A stretch of DNA of 64,000 nucleotides from Actinomyces sp. oral taxon 171 str. F0337 (GTDB lineage Bacteria; Actinomycetota; Actinomycetes; Actinomycetales; Actinomycetaceae), in the NCBI RefSeq assembly GCF_005696555.1, contig NZ_CP040005.1, positions 558,001 to 622,000 of the forward strand. The letters run 5' to 3'. Below the pieces are notes generated by a model. That model did not search any database and had not been told where the DNA came from. It worked only from the letters and a program-made list of their open reading frames with translations. Numbering within the stretch: position 1 is the stretch's first letter; each line of letters opens with the position of its first letter. Shown here one piece after another: positions 52,903 to 63,388 of the stretch. The position numbers and the translations under genes are program-made.

Positions 52903-54659
52903 GCTCCAGCTGGGAGAGCAGGCTGGAGGCATCCCGGAAGGCGAGGGCGGAGGCCTCGGGTGAGGGCGAGCCCGCCGCCTCCCGGGACCTGCCCCTTCCC
53001 GACAACGTCACCTGGCACCGGGTCAGCGTCATCACGCCGCTGCTGGAGGGCTGGAAGATCGTCACCGGTGTCCTCGCCTTCGTCACGGCTCAGAACCTCG
53101 ACGAGCTGGTGCGCGCCTATCGCTTCATCTCCGAGCACGGCTTCTCCCTGGGCGGTCAGGTCGGGTACTACTTGCTCGGCCTCATCGCGCTCATCGCCGT
53201 GTGGGTGGTGCTCGGGCTGCTCAGCTGGTGGCGGCGCGCCTACGCCGTGGACGCCGACGGCGTCTACCTGCGCTCGGGCATCCTCAGCCGCAAGCTGCGT
53301 ACGGCCCGTCTGCCGCGGATCCAGTCCGTCGACGTCGTCCACCCCCTGCTCGGACGCATCTTCGGCGTGGGGAGGCTGATCGTCGAGGTCGCCGGCGGCC
53401 GGAACTCGCGGGTCGTCATCGGCTTCCTCACCACCCGCGAGCTTCAGGCCCTGCGTGACCGCATCCTCGACCTGGCCGCCGGACAGATAGACATGCCCGG
53501 ACCCGCCTCGGAGGACGGTGCCGTCCAAGACAACGGAGCGGGCTACGACACTGGCGGCATCGACGGTCTCGCTTCCACCGCCCGGCCCGAGGGCCTCACA
53601 CCGGAGGGGACGCCGGGCTCGGAGGCCGCCCCCTCCACCAGGCGGCGCTCCACGCAGCTGCGGGCCTCTCACTTCCAGGAGCACCCGCTCTACAGTGTCG
53701 ACGGCGCCACCCTCCTCGGGTCCCTGCTGCGCAGCTCCTCGGTCTACGTGCTCGGGCTGACGGTCATCGGCACGCTTGCGGTCGGGATCCTCATCGTCAT
53801 CTCGGACTTCGTGACCGGCCGCGAAGCGCTGACGATCATCTCCTCCTACATCACGATCGTCATCGCGATGGCGACCATCGTGTGGAGCCACTTCAACAGC
53901 GCCTGGAACTTCCACGCCGCCGCCACCCCCAGCGGTATCCGCATGAGCTACGGCCTCACCGCCGAGACCTCCCGGACGCTGCCGCCCGGGCGGGTCCATG
54001 GCGTCGGGCTCACCGGGCCGATCCTGTGGCGCCGCAAGGACTGGTGGAAGGTGAATGTCACCGTGGCCGGCCGCGATGAGAACCCCCACGACGGCCAGAC
54101 TCGCGAGATCGGCAACATGCTCCTGCCCGTGGGCAGCCGGGACACCGCCCTGCGCGCGCTGTGGCTCGTGGTCCCCGACCTGGGCGTGCCCGATCCGGAT
54201 ACCTTGCTCAGCCAGGCCCTTACCGGCCGCGACGACGAAGGCGTCGGCGACCCGCAGGCCCCGGCGGGCTCAGTCGAGCGCGGCTTCGTGCGCATCAGCC
54301 GCCGCGGACGGATCTTCCGCCCCCTGACCTGGCGGCGCGCAGCGATCATCCTCACCGACACCTGCGTCATCATCCGCCACGGCCGCTGGCGGCGGCGGGT
54401 GTCCGTCATCCCCTACGAACGCATCCAGTCCCTCAATGTCCAGCGAGGGCCGCTGGATCGCAGGCTGAGCCTGGCCTCCCTCCGCCTCGACATGGTCGCC
54501 CGCGAGGTCCCCACCTCGATCACGAACCTCGACGCCGCCGACGCCAAGGCCCTCGCGGCGCAGATCAGTCAGCGGGCGCTGCACCGCTCCAGCGCCGAGC
54601 AGCTCGACCGGTGGCTCGCGCGCGCCGTCGCCGCCACTCAGGCCGCTGATCCCTCGTAG
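52899..54659 (+). CDS. bacterial PH-domain membrane protein (YdbT-like)
   Basis: A 586-residue protein with repeated helix pairs and PH-like domains: YAVDADGVYLRSGILSRKLR near residue 110, then PRIQSVDVVHPLLGRIFG, and a second set near the C-terminus (IPYERIQSLNVQRGPLDRRL). A polar, low-complexity insert lies near residues 205-250. It is coupled to the smaller PH-domain gene upstream. It faces a DUF2520 gene on the other strand with a one-base gap. Confidence 0.82.
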   Translation: MSSSWESRLEASRKARAEASGEGEPAASRDLPLPDNVTWHRVSVITPLLEGWKIVTGVLAFVTAQNLDELVRAYRFISEHGFSLGGQVGYYLLGLIALIAVWVVLGLLSWWRRAYAVDADGVYLRSGILSRKLRTARLPRIQSVDVVHPLLGRIFGVGRLIVEVAGGRNSRVVIGFLTTRELQALRDRILDLAAGQIDMPGPASEDGAVQDNGAGYDTGGIDGLASTARPEGLTPEGTPGSEAAPSTRRRSTQLRASHFQEHPLYSVDGATLLGSLLRSSSVYVLGLTVIGTLAVGILIVISDFVTGREALTIISSYITIVIAMATIVWSHFNSAWNFHAAATPSGIRMSYGLTAETSRTLPPGRVHGVGLTGPILWRRKDWWKVNVTVAGRDENPHDGQTREIGNMLLPVGSRDTALRALWLVVPDLGVPDPDTLLSQALTGRDDEGVGDPQAPAGSVERGFVRISRRGRIFRPLTWRRAAIILTDTCVIIRHGRWRRRVSVIPYERIQSLNVQRGPLDRRLSLASLRLDMVAREVPTSITNLDAADAKALAAQISQRALHRSSAEQLDRWLARAVAATQAADPS

Positions 54660-54660
54660 G

Positions 54661-55644
54661 TCAGCCCTCGAGCCGCTCCGGGCCCAGGACCTCGCGCAGC
54701 CGCAGGGCCTGCTCGGCGGTCAGCCGGCCGGTGGCCTCGCAGCGCTCGGTGGTGGCGGCGGCCAGCTGCCGGTAGGAGGCGACGACGTCGTCGAGACCCC
54801 GCCCCTCGCTGTCGCGCAGCGAGGAGAGCGCCTCCAGGTGGGAGGCCACCGTCCCGGCGTCACCCCGCGAGACCGGGCCGGTCAGTCCCGCCTCGCCCTC
54901 ATGCAGGGCCCGGTCCAGGGCCGCCGTGAGCAGAGGGCCGAGCGTGGCCGCACCGTCCTCGACCCCGGCGGCCGCCAGCACCCGGACGGCCTGCGTCGCC
55001 ACGGTCAGCAGGTGGTTGGCGCCATGGGCGAGGGCCGCGTGGTAGGTCGGGCGCGCCGACTCCTCCAGGACGAAGGGCTCCCCGCCGAGCTCGACCACCA
55101 GCGCCTGCGCGATCGGAAGCACCGCGGCGGGCGCGGTCACGGCCATCGGGCAGCCGACGAGCCGGGCCACATCCGTGGAGAACCCGGAGAAGGTCATTGC
55201 CGGGTGGATCGCCAGCGGGATCGCCCCGCAGCGCTGGGCCGGCGCGAGCACCGCGACCCCGTAGCGACCCGAGGTGTGGGCCACCAGCTGGCCCGGCTGC
55301 CAGCGCCCCAGGTCCGCCAGCCCCTGGACGAGCGGCTCGAGGGCGTCGTCGGGCACGGCCAGCAGGACCAGCTCAGCGCGCTCGACGATCTCCTCGACCT
55401 CCAGGACCGGGACACCCGGCAGCAGCATCTCGGCGCGTTCACGCGAGTCCTCCGAGACCGCGTGGACGCCGACCACCTGGTGCTCCACCGCGCGCAACGC
55501 GCAGCCCAGGACCGCGCCGACACGCCCGGCGGAGATGATGCCGACGCCCAGCCGGCCCGGCCTGCTCGGAGTGGCCGCGGGGACGGAGGCCTGAGCCGCG
55601 TGCCCGCCGCCTACGCCGGGACCCGTGCCATCGATGTCGCTCAT
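54661..55644 (-). CDS. Rossmann-fold protein with DUF2520 domain
   Basis: A 327-residue NAD(P)-binding protein: GVGIISAGRVGAVLGCALR near residue 34, an IHPAMTF signature and a helical C-terminal DUF2520 part with AHGANHLLTVA. Family members often sit beside panC and may be ketopantoate-reductase-like. Here it is divergent from panC across 72 bases. The substrate is not established. Confidence 0.82.
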   Translation of the reverse strand: MSDIDGTGPGVGGGHAAQASVPAATPSRPGRLGVGIISAGRVGAVLGCALRAVEHQVVGVHAVSEDSRERAEMLLPGVPVLEVEEIVERAELVLLAVPDDALEPLVQGLADLGRWQPGQLVAHTSGRYGVAVLAPAQRCGAIPLAIHPAMTFSGFSTDVARLVGCPMAVTAPAAVLPIAQALVVELGGEPFVLEESARPTYHAALAHGANHLLTVATQAVRVLAAAGVEDGAATLGPLLTAALDRALHEGEAGLTGPVSRGDAGTVASHLEALSSLRDSEGRGLDDVVASYRQLAAATTERCEATGRLTAEQALRLREVLGPERLEG

Positions 55645-55716
55645 GCCCCGATGCTCTCATGCCCGCGGCTCCCGGCGGATTCGGCACCGCCCAGCAGGGC
55701 GACTAGCGTGGGGTGC

Positions 55717-56715
55717 GTGAGCACCGAACCCGCACCGACGCCCGTTCCCGCACCCCGATCAACCGGCGCCGCAACCGTCCTCGCCCGCAGCCGAGCCGAC
55801 CTCGTCTCCGCCCTGGCCGAGTCCCCCGACCCGCGGGCGGTCGTCATGACCATGGGCGCCCTCCACGAGGGCCACTTCGACCTCGTGCGTGAGGCCGCCC
55901 GCCGCGTCGGGCCGACCGGCACAGTGGTGGTCACCATCTTCGTCAACCCCTTGCAGTTCGCCCCCACCGAGGACCTCGACTCCTACCCGCGTGACCTCGA
56001 GGGCGACCTGGATGGCCTCACCCGGACCCTCACCGGTGCCGACGGCGCCCTCGGCGTGGGACGGCTCATCGTCTTCGCCCCCACCCCTGAGATCATCTAC
56101 CCCTCCGGGCAGCCGGCCGTGCGCATCGACCCCGGCCCCATCGCCACCGTCCTGGAGGGCCGTACCCGCCCCACCCACTTCGCCGGCGTCTGCCAGGTGG
56201 TGCTCACCCTCATGCACCTGACCGCCCCGCGCTGGGCGCTGTTCGGCCGCAAGGACGCCCAACAGCTGGCGATCATCGAGTCCATGGTGCGCGACCTCGC
56301 CGTCCCGCTGGAGATCGTGCCGGTCGACATCCGCCGCGAGAGCGACGGCCTGGCCATGAGCTCGCGCAACGCCTACCTCAGCCCTGACCAGCGCCGTCAG
56401 GCCCTGGCCCTGTCACGAGCGCTCCAGGCCGGCCGGGATGCCGCCGCTCAGGGGGCCGGCTCCGGGGCCCGACCCGACCCCGCCGACATCCGCCGCGCCG
56501 CCCTGGCGTCCCTGGAGGAGGCCGACGGCGTCGAGGTCGACTACGTGGCCCTCGTCGCCCCGGACAGCTTCGAGGACCTGGCCGACGCCGGCCTCGGCCT
56601 GCCGCGCAGCGAGCCGGCGGGGGAAGGGCTTCCCGCCACAGGACTGCTGGCCGTCGCCGCGCGCGTCGGCACCACCCGCCTCATCGACAACACCCTCATC
56701 GACCTGCGTCCCTGA
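55717..56715 (+). CDS. panC: pantothenate synthetase
   Basis: A 332-residue ligase of pantoate and beta-alanine. TMGALHEGH (about 45-53), [17 protein letters not shown] and MSSRNAYLS are the classic ATP-site motifs. The GTG at 55717 gives a Pro-rich N-terminus before the conserved core; a longer upstream frame is non-homologous. A long low-complexity insert ([16 protein letters not shown]) sits near residue 255. panD follows after 151 bases, supplying the beta-alanine. Confidence 0.94.
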   Translation: MSTEPAPTPVPAPRSTGAATVLARSRADLVSALAESPDPRAVVMTMGALHEGHFDLVREAARRVGPTGTVVVTIFVNPLQFAPTEDLDSYPRDLEGDLDGLTRTLTGADGALGVGRLIVFAPTPEIIYPSGQPAVRIDPGPIATVLEGRTRPTHFAGVCQVVLTLMHLTAPRWALFGRKDAQQLAIIESMVRDLAVPLEIVPVDIRRESDGLAMSSRNAYLSPDQRRQALALSRALQAGRDAAAQGAGSGARPDPADIRRAALASLEEADGVEVDYVALVAPDSFEDLADAGLGLPRSEPAGEGLPATGLLAVAARVGTTRLIDNTLIDLRP

Positions 56716-56866
56716 GCGTCCTGCCCGCCTGGGCGCTTGCGCGGGCAGGCCGCCGCGAACCGGGGCCGACCCCGGCACGCCACGCCGTCCGCAGTCCTGT
56801 CAGGTCGCTCACCCTGTGCCGCACCGTACAGTGCGCCGGGCCCACCGCCGTCTACGCTGTGCCGCG

Positions 56867-57322
56867 ATGAGCCCCCGCACCCGGACGATGATGACGTCCA
56901 AGATTCACCGTGCCACCGTGACGCAGGCCGACCTCGACTACGTCGGCTCGATCACGGTGGACGTCGACCTGCTCGAGGCGGCCGACCTGCTGCCCGGCGA
57001 ACGCGTCGACATCTGCAACTGCACCAACGGCAACCGTCTGTCCACCTACGTCATCCCCGGCGAGCGCGGCGGCGGAGAGATCTGCGTCAACGGCGCCGCC
57101 GCCCACCTGGTCAGTCCCGGCGACGTCGTCATCCTCATCGCCTACTCCCAGATGTCCGACGCCGAGGCCCGCACCTACCTGCCCCACGTCGTCTTCGTCG
57201 ACGCGGCCAACCGGATCGTGGAGCGCGGTACCGACCCCGGCCAGATCCCGGCCGACTCCGACGTCGCCCGCCTCCAGGGGCTGCGTCCCTCCGGCATCCC
57301 CCTGGCCGACGCCCGCGCCTGA
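56867..57322 (+). CDS. panD: aspartate 1-decarboxylase
   Basis: Makes beta-alanine from aspartate for pantothenate. The proenzyme cleaves itself at Gly-Ser in DYVGSITVD (Ser28 becoming the pyruvoyl group). From ATG 56867 the product has 151 residues; ATGs at 56888 and 56891 ([10 protein letters not shown]) match the usual family start better and may be used. [13 protein letters not shown] and VNGAAAHL are conserved. Confidence 0.92.
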   Translation: MSPRTRTMMTSKIHRATVTQADLDYVGSITVDVDLLEAADLLPGERVDICNCTNGNRLSTYVIPGERGGGEICVNGAAAHLVSPGDVVILIAYSQMSDAEARTYLPHVVFVDAANRIVERGTDPGQIPADSDVARLQGLRPSGIPLADARA

Positions 57323-57406
57323 GCGCTCCGCGGGCCGGGACCGCCGCCGTACCAGGCCGCCTCGAACTGCCCCAGACACCGCCGTGCTCCGATAAAGTCG
57401 GGAAGC

Positions 57407-58606
57407 GTGCTGGGGCAGATCAAGGACGAGGACATCTACGAGCTCTACACCACCCGAGAGCTGACGATCGAGGGCGTGCGCACGGCGCTGCCAGGCCTCA
57501 CCGTTGAGGGCAACGACGGCGACGGAACTCACCTCCGCCTCCGCGACGGCCACCTGCTGGTCCTCGAGCTGGAGGAGACCTCTCTGGACGTGCAGCTCGA
57601 CTTCGTCGACTACGTCAAGGAGGTCTCCGGCTACCCCGATCTGCCCTATTGCTACCGGCTCACCTGGCCCAAGAGCTGGTTCCGAGGCGGCTCGGCCACC
57701 AAGAGGGCCCTGGCGCCGGCGCAGACCCTCGCCCGCTGGAACGACGGCGTCGTGGCCCTGTTCTTCGAGCGCGTGGTACGGCCGCAGGGAGCCCTGTCCG
57801 CGCCCGACTTCGATCCCGACGTCTACGAGAAGGACTGGGAACGGCTCGACGAGGACCTCCAGGTGGTCAAGATGCGGGCCTATGTGCGCGAGTCCGTCTG
57901 CCCCGATCCGGTCGAAGCCTGGATGCGCGCCATCTGGCGGGTGGCCCCGCACTGGAGCCCCACCGAGTACACCGGTCAGGCACGCATGCTGCCACTGAAC
58001 GAGGCCACGATCGAGGCCGCCGATGAGCGCAGGTATGTCGACGACGTCGGGGTCTTCCTGACCGGACCTGCGCCGATCAATACGGTGACGCTTTGCATCC
58101 GCGGGGAGGACGCCCACGGCACGTACCTCGTTGAGTGGGAGGCTGGGCTGGAGCCCCTGAGCGTCGGCGACCTGGACCTCCTCCACGAGCTGCTGCTCGA
58201 GGCCTGCGACGAGCTCGGTGCCGACCTGGCCTGGGCACAGGTCCTCGACGGATGGCAGTACTCCTACGACGGCGACGTCATGCCCGGCTACTTCAGAGCC
58301 GAGCAGCCCCAGTCCCTGGCCGCCGACGGCGACGTCCTGAGCGGACTTCCCTCCACCCCGGTCCCGTGGTGCTACCTCGGGCCCGACTACACCAGGCTGC
58401 TCTCCTCCTTCCTGACTCGCACACCGCCCCAGTGGGAGCAGCGCACCACGGCCCGCGGCACCGCCCTGCGCCTGAGCCGGGTGCCGGTCAAGGGCGAGGC
58501 CCTGGGCCCCACCTGGTTCCCGGCCGAGTACTGCGTGTCCGTGCGCCGCGACAGGAAGGGAGAGGAAACGGTGACCGGGGCCGCCGTCGTGCCCGCCTGG
58601 ACTTGA
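57407..58606 (+). CDS. hypothetical 399-residue protein between panD and lysS
   Basis: Not recognised. A soluble acidic protein rich in Trp and Tyr, with no signal, membrane segment or catalytic motif that I can name. Blocks such as PYCYRLTWPKSWFRGG and WMRAIWRVAPHWSP look globular. High-GC codon use matches the backbone, so it is probably an old resident gene. Confidence 0.7.
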   Translation: MLGQIKDEDIYELYTTRELTIEGVRTALPGLTVEGNDGDGTHLRLRDGHLLVLELEETSLDVQLDFVDYVKEVSGYPDLPYCYRLTWPKSWFRGGSATKRALAPAQTLARWNDGVVALFFERVVRPQGALSAPDFDPDVYEKDWERLDEDLQVVKMRAYVRESVCPDPVEAWMRAIWRVAPHWSPTEYTGQARMLPLNEATIEAADERRYVDDVGVFLTGPAPINTVTLCIRGEDAHGTYLVEWEAGLEPLSVGDLDLLHELLLEACDELGADLAWAQVLDGWQYSYDGDVMPGYFRAEQPQSLAADGDVLSGLPSTPVPWCYLGPDYTRLLSSFLTRTPPQWEQRTTARGTALRLSRVPVKGEALGPTWFPAEYCVSVRRDRKGEETVTGAAVVPAWT

Positions 58607-58712
58607 CCGGAGGATCCGCCGCCAGCCGGTGTGACCAGGATCGGAGGTGGTTCGGGCGTCGTCGTGCCCCAGGGAGCCGCCGGGGCGGGCGGGCGCCGTT
58701 AGACTCCTTCAC

Positions 58713-60413
58713 GTGACTGACGAGAGCACCCCCAGCCCCGACCCGATCACCACCGACGCCCCCGCCGACTCCCGGTCGCCGAAGTCGGCGATGTCTGCGG
58801 GCGATTCATCGGACCAGCCCAAGCAGCCCAAGGCCGACCCGGGCCCGGGCGAGCAGTTCGAGGTCCGCGCCGGCAAACGCGAGCGCCTGCGCGGCGAGGG
58901 CTGGGACCCCTACCCGGTCTCCGTGCCCGTCACCACCACCATCGCCGCCGTGCGCGAGGGCTACGCCCACCTCGCGGCCGGAGACGAGACCGACGACGTC
59001 GTCGGCGTGGCCGGCCGTGTCGTCTTCCTGCGCAACACCGGCCGCCTGTGCTTCGTCACCCTCCAGGACGGGGCCGGCACCACCCTGCAGGCCATGCTCT
59101 CGGCCAAGGCCCTGCCCGCCGAGGGCCACACCGCGCTCGCGGCCTTCAAGGCCGACGTCGACCTGGGCGACCACCTCTTCGTCCACGGCCGCGTCATCTC
59201 CTCGCGCCGCGGCGAGCTGTCCGTCATGGCCGAGCCCGTCCTGCGCGAGGGCGCCGAGGCCGCCTCCGCCGGGGACGACGACGTCGAGGTCCCCGCCTGG
59301 CGGATCGCCTCCAAGGCGCTGCGCCCCCTGCCCAAGACCTGGACCAACGAGGCCGGTGAGGCGGTGACGCTCTCGGAGGAGCAGCGCGTGCGCCGTCGCG
59401 AGCTCGACCTGCTCACCCGGCCCGCTGCCCGCGACATGGTGCGCACCCGCGCCGCCGTCGTGCGCTCCATCCGCGAGAACTTCTTCCGCCGCGACTACCT
59501 GGAGCTGGAGACCCCCATGCTCCAGGTCATTCACGGCGGGGCGGCCGCGCGCCCGTTCATCACCCATATGAACGCCTTCGACATGGACCTCTACCTGCGC
59601 ATCGCCACGGAGATCTACCTCAAGCGCGCCGTGGTCGGCGGCGTCGACCGCGTCTTCGAGATCAACCGCAACTTCCGCAACGAGGGCGCCGACTCCTCCC
59701 ACTCCCCGGAGTTCACGGCCCTGGAGGCCTACGAGGCCTACTCCGACTACGACGGCATGGCCGAGCTGACCCGCAACCTCGTCCAGCAGGCAGCCCGCGA
59801 CGCCTTCGACCTGCCCGAGGGCGGGGAGGTCGTCACCCTGGCCGACGGCACCGAGTACGACCTGTCGGGCCAGTGGGACAAGATCGACCTCTACACCTCC
59901 GTCTCCGAGGCCCTCGGCGAGGAGATCACGGTGGAGACCCCGCGTGAGCGGCTGGTCGCCCACGCCGAGAGGATTGGCCTGGAGATCGACGACTACGCCG
60001 TGGCCGGCAAGGTCGTCGAGGACATCTTCGAGGAGCTCGTCGGCAACAAGCTGTGGGCGCCCACCTTCGTCTACGACTTCCCCGAGGACACCTCGCCGCT
60101 GACCCGCTACCACCGCAGCAAGCCGGGCCTGACCGAGAAGTGGGACCTCTACGTGCGCGGCTTCGAGACCGCCACCGCCTACTCCGAGCTCGCCGACCCC
60201 GTGGTCCAGCGCGAGCGCTTCGAGGCCCAGGCCCTGGCGGCCGCCAAGGGCGACCCCGAGGCCATGATCCTGGACGAGGACTTCCTGGTCGCCATGGAGC
60301 AGGGCTTCCCGCCCAGCGGCGGCATGGGCATGGGCATCGACCGCCTCCTCATGGTGCTCACCGGCCAGGGAATCCGCGAGACCATCACCTTCCCGCTGGT
60401 CAAGCGGAGCTGA
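58713..60413 (+). CDS. lysS: lysyl-tRNA synthetase, class II
   Basis: Charges tRNA-Lys. The 566-residue enzyme has an extended Pro/Ser-rich N-terminus of about 50 residues and an OB-fold anticodon domain ([20 protein letters not shown]). Class II motifs 2 ([19 protein letters not shown]) and 3 ([16 protein letters not shown]) follow. The GTG start at 58713 fits the family. The lsr2 and clpC genes that often follow lysS in actinobacteria are not seen here. Confidence 0.95.
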   Translation: MTDESTPSPDPITTDAPADSRSPKSAMSAGDSSDQPKQPKADPGPGEQFEVRAGKRERLRGEGWDPYPVSVPVTTTIAAVREGYAHLAAGDETDDVVGVAGRVVFLRNTGRLCFVTLQDGAGTTLQAMLSAKALPAEGHTALAAFKADVDLGDHLFVHGRVISSRRGELSVMAEPVLREGAEAASAGDDDVEVPAWRIASKALRPLPKTWTNEAGEAVTLSEEQRVRRRELDLLTRPAARDMVRTRAAVVRSIRENFFRRDYLELETPMLQVIHGGAAARPFITHMNAFDMDLYLRIATEIYLKRAVVGGVDRVFEINRNFRNEGADSSHSPEFTALEAYEAYSDYDGMAELTRNLVQQAARDAFDLPEGGEVVTLADGTEYDLSGQWDKIDLYTSVSEALGEEITVETPRERLVAHAERIGLEIDDYAVAGKVVEDIFEELVGNKLWAPTFVYDFPEDTSPLTRYHRSKPGLTEKWDLYVRGFETATAYSELADPVVQRERFEAQALAAAKGDPEAMILDEDFLVAMEQGFPPSGGMGMGIDRLLMVLTGQGIRETITFPLVKRS

Positions 60414-60425
60414 CCCCTCGAGCCC

Positions 60426-61373
60426 TTACTCGGGACCGCGAAACGTCTTTCGGTAGGCGCCGGGTGTGGTGCCCACGTGTCTGAGAAAGTGACGACGCAA
60501 GGTGCCGGCCGTCCCTAGACCCGTGCGTGTGGCGATGGCCTCCAGAGACAGGCCGGTCGTCTCAAGCAGATCCATGGCGGCCAGCACACGCTGGTGGACA
60601 AGCCACTGCAGCGGAGTCTGCCCTGTCTCGGCGACGAACCTGCGTGCCAGCTGCCGTTCAGAGAGGTGTGCACGGCGAGCAAGATCCGCTACGCCCACTG
60701 GGCGATCGAGGTGCGCCACGACCCAGGTGGTCAGTTCCGCCAGCCTGTTCTCCGGATGACGGGGGCGGGCTGCCGGCGCGACGTACTGGGCCTGGCCTCC
60801 TGCGCGGTGGGGTGGAACGACCATTCGCCGTGCGATGCGATTGGCTGTTGCGGCCCCATAATCACGGCGCACAAGATGCAGGCACAGGTCGATACCGGCG
60901 GCGACCCCGGCGCTGCTGGCCACATGCCCGTGGTCGATGTACAGGACATCGGGTGTGACGTCCACGGCCGGGTAGGCTGCGCGTAGTTCCTCGGCGTCCT
61001 GCCAGTGGGTCGTGGCTGACAGTCCGTCCAGAAGCCCCGTTGGGGCGAGTGCGAAGGCCCCGGTGCATATGGAGACGACTCGGGTGCCGCGGGAGTGTGC
61101 TGATCGCAGTGCCTCGAGTACGTCATCACTGGGCGTGGTATGGGGGCTGTATCCGGGAACGACGATGGTATCGGCCCGGCGCAGAGAGGAAGGACCACCT
61201 ACTCCTGCGATCTGGAATCCGGTGGACGACAGCACCTGGCAGCCATCAGATGTCACAACCTCGAAGGAGTACTCGTCCTCCTCAGGATGGCCGAAGACCT
61301 GAGCGGCTGTGGACAGGTCGAAGGCGACGACGCCTGGCAGGGCCAGAGCGACAACGGTATGCGTCATGCGCAC
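60426..61373 (-). CDS. GlxA-type AraC-family regulator with DJ-1/PfpI domain
   Basis: A 315-residue regulator. Residues 1-185 form a DJ-1/PfpI-like domain with the cysteine elbow VVSICTGAFALA. The C-terminal 100 residues are an AraC helix-turn-helix pair (VGVADLARRAHLSERQLARRF and LSLEAIATRTGLGTAGTLRRHF). The start is uncertain between the first codon and ATG two codons later. It is divergent from a cupin gene, its likely target. The effector is unknown. Confidence 0.85.
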   Translation of the reverse strand: MRMTHTVVALALPGVVAFDLSTAAQVFGHPEEDEYSFEVVTSDGCQVLSSTGFQIAGVGGPSSLRRADTIVVPGYSPHTTPSDDVLEALRSAHSRGTRVVSICTGAFALAPTGLLDGLSATTHWQDAEELRAAYPAVDVTPDVLYIDHGHVASSAGVAAGIDLCLHLVRRDYGAATANRIARRMVVPPHRAGGQAQYVAPAARPRHPENRLAELTTWVVAHLDRPVGVADLARRAHLSERQLARRFVAETGQTPLQWLVHQRVLAAMDLLETTGLSLEAIATRTGLGTAGTLRRHFLRHVGTTPGAYRKTFRGPE

Positions 61374-61561
61374 ATGATGGCAGGAATTGCGTGCAGTATG
61401 TCGTTCCTGCCGCTCGTGCTCACTCGTCGTGACGACCAGACTGCAGTGATGAGTCGACTTGTTGTCGTCAACCTGTTCGAGCGGGGCGAGCAGCTGAGTA
61501 TCACCTCGAGCCGTCAGGCGTCGCCCGAACAGGCAGGTATCGAGAGAAAGGCAGGTGAGCG

Positions 61562-61873
61562 ATGAAGATCGTCACCGCTGCTGATGTCGCACTTGACCAC
61601 GCTTGGGCCGCCATCGACCTGGCCCGTATCGCGGACGCCACGGTACGGCTTCACTGGACTGACGAACCCTATGTCTGGCACACCAACGACGGCGTTGAGG
61701 TCTTCGTCGTTCTCGACGGAGCAGTCGACATGCACTATCGCGACGAGGCCGGGACCCAGGTGACTCGGCTGGAACCCGGACGCATCTTCGTCGCAGAGGA
61801 TGGCGACGAACATGTTGCCCACCCTGTTGGAACGGCCCGGATCCTCGTCATCGAGCAGGCCGGATCCATCTGA
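61562..61873 (+). CDS. small cupin-domain protein
   Basis: A 103-residue single cupin barrel with FVVLDGAVDMHYRDEAG and a second motif around DGDEHVAHPVGTARILVIE. AGGTGAGCG precedes the ATG. Metal-binding His/Glu residues are partly present, so sugar-isomerase-like, dioxygenase or binding roles are all open. It is probably controlled by the divergent GlxA-type regulator. Confidence 0.78.
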   Translation: MKIVTAADVALDHAWAAIDLARIADATVRLHWTDEPYVWHTNDGVEVFVVLDGAVDMHYRDEAGTQVTRLEPGRIFVAEDGDEHVAHPVGTARILVIEQAGSI

Positions 61874-61953
61874 CCGCACCGTTGCCCGCAGAGACGACTC
61901 CCAGGACTGTGCACCAGTATGGTGCGGATGGGCGGACAGGCCGCTGCGGGCGG

Positions 61954-62010
61954 CTAGGCGCCGAACATCTCCAGGCGGCGCTGGGCGGACTCGCGCTCGG
62001 CGCTCGAATG
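61954..62010 (-). pseudogene. possible 3' remnant of an unidentified gene
   Basis: On the minus strand the codons give HSSAERESAQRRLEMFGA and a stop, which looks like a natural charged C-terminus. No longer gene is attached. It lies directly upstream of the AbiL-like pair, as other gene tails in this window border accessory genes. This is weak evidence based on appearance only. Confidence 0.2.
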
Positions 62011-62085
62011 GTGAGGTTGGCGCCATGAACGTTGAACTTTGGGAAAAAACTTCCCCAAACGAGTTGTTCACACTAGGGTTGCGGT

Positions 62086-63387
62086 ATGTTGCTGGACTTC
62101 ACCGTGGCGAACTACCGCTGCTACGCAGAGGAGGCGACCCTTGATCTCACTCGGGGTTCGCTCAAGACTCTGACGCCGCGTGGCGGCTCCTCCTGGCAGG
62201 AGCAGACATGGCGCGTGGCGGCGATCTTCGGTGCCAACGCCTCAGGCAAGTCCACCCTCCTGGACGCACTTGACTGCCTACACCATGCCGTCGGTGATCA
62301 GCGGGACATCCTGTATCAGCCCTTCAGTCTCGATCGTGACCACGCGGCGCAGCCGTCCCGTTTCTCCATTGGTTTCACCCACGAGAACGAGCGCTACAGC
62401 TACAGTGTCGAGGCGCATCGCTGGGGCATTTCGCGTGAGGAGCTCTGGGCAGCGGGGCAGCGCTGGCGGAAGGTCTTCGTGCGTACCCAGGGCCCCGAGG
62501 ATGACGAGCCCACGGTCGAGTCCGGCACCACCCTCAAGGGTGCCACGAACGAGGTTCGTCGAATCACGACGTCCAAGGACCTCTTCCTCGCCATCGCTCT
62601 CAAGTACAAGCACGCCACCCTTGCTCCGATTGCGCGCAGTTTGCGAGCCATGCGCTTCATCCACCATAGTGATGAGGAGCGCAGCTCGCGTCTGCGGTGG
62701 GTGATGAGTCGGCTCACGGACGCCCCTGAGCAGTGGACTGGCATCACGAATGCTATTGCTCAGGTTGCCGATCTTGGCATCGTCGGTCTCGAGGTCGAGA
62801 GGCAGGAGGTCCCTCGGGAGGTGCTTGAACTTCTGCGACGGTTTCCGTGGAGCGAGGACGAGGATTCTGAGGTTCCCGCCGAGGTGCTCAAGGAGCTCCA
62901 GCGTCACCTCGTCCTCCACCACCGCGGTGCCGACGGTGAGGAGTACCCATTGGCGAGCAGCCAGCAGAGTCAAGGAACTCTCACCTGGCTGGCGACGGTC
63001 GGTCCCGCCATCGATGCCTTGCAACTGGGCCAGGTGCTGTGTGTCGACGAGCTCGACGCGAGCCTCCACCCCACACTGACCGCCACGCTGGTGGACATGT
63101 TCAAGGACCCGGACTTCAATCCCCGGGGTGCCCAGATCGTCTTCACAACCCATGACACGGCGCTCCTGGACAATTCTCCCGTCCAGCTCCTGGAGGCGGG
63201 CGAGGTGTGGATGACGGAGAAGTCCCCCTTCGGTGCCAGTGAGCTCTTCTCGCTCGCAGACTTCCCCTCCAACCGCAAGGGCACGAACAAGCAGCGCCGC
63301 TACCTCGCCGGTGCCTTCGGTGCTATCCCTCGGGTAGACACCTCCAGCCTCCGCCGGTACCTCTCAACGCCGGCGGAGGCGAAGTGA
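62086..63387 (+). CDS. AAA/ABC-type ATPase of an AbiL (RloA-like) defence pair
   Basis: A 433-residue ATPase of the OLD/RloA/AbiLi type. It starts at once with LLDFTVANYRCYAEEATLDL and has Walker A FGANASGKST (about 49-57), an ABC-like SSQQSQGTLTW signature, Walker B VLCVDELDASLHP and FTTHDTALLDN. It has no TOPRIM domain of its own; the partner gene follows one base after its stop. Such pairs abort phage infection. An imperfect dyad, TTTGGGAA with TTCCCCAAA, lies just upstream and may be a promoter or operator. Confidence 0.83.
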   Translation: MLLDFTVANYRCYAEEATLDLTRGSLKTLTPRGGSSWQEQTWRVAAIFGANASGKSTLLDALDCLHHAVGDQRDILYQPFSLDRDHAAQPSRFSIGFTHENERYSYSVEAHRWGISREELWAAGQRWRKVFVRTQGPEDDEPTVESGTTLKGATNEVRRITTSKDLFLAIALKYKHATLAPIARSLRAMRFIHHSDEERSSRLRWVMSRLTDAPEQWTGITNAIAQVADLGIVGLEVERQEVPREVLELLRRFPWSEDEDSEVPAEVLKELQRHLVLHHRGADGEEYPLASSQQSQGTLTWLATVGPAIDALQLGQVLCVDELDASLHPTLTATLVDMFKDPDFNPRGAQIVFTTHDTALLDNSPVQLLEAGEVWMTEKSPFGASELFSLADFPSNRKGTNKQRRYLAGAFGAIPRVDTSSLRRYLSTPAEAK

Positions 63388-63388
63388 G

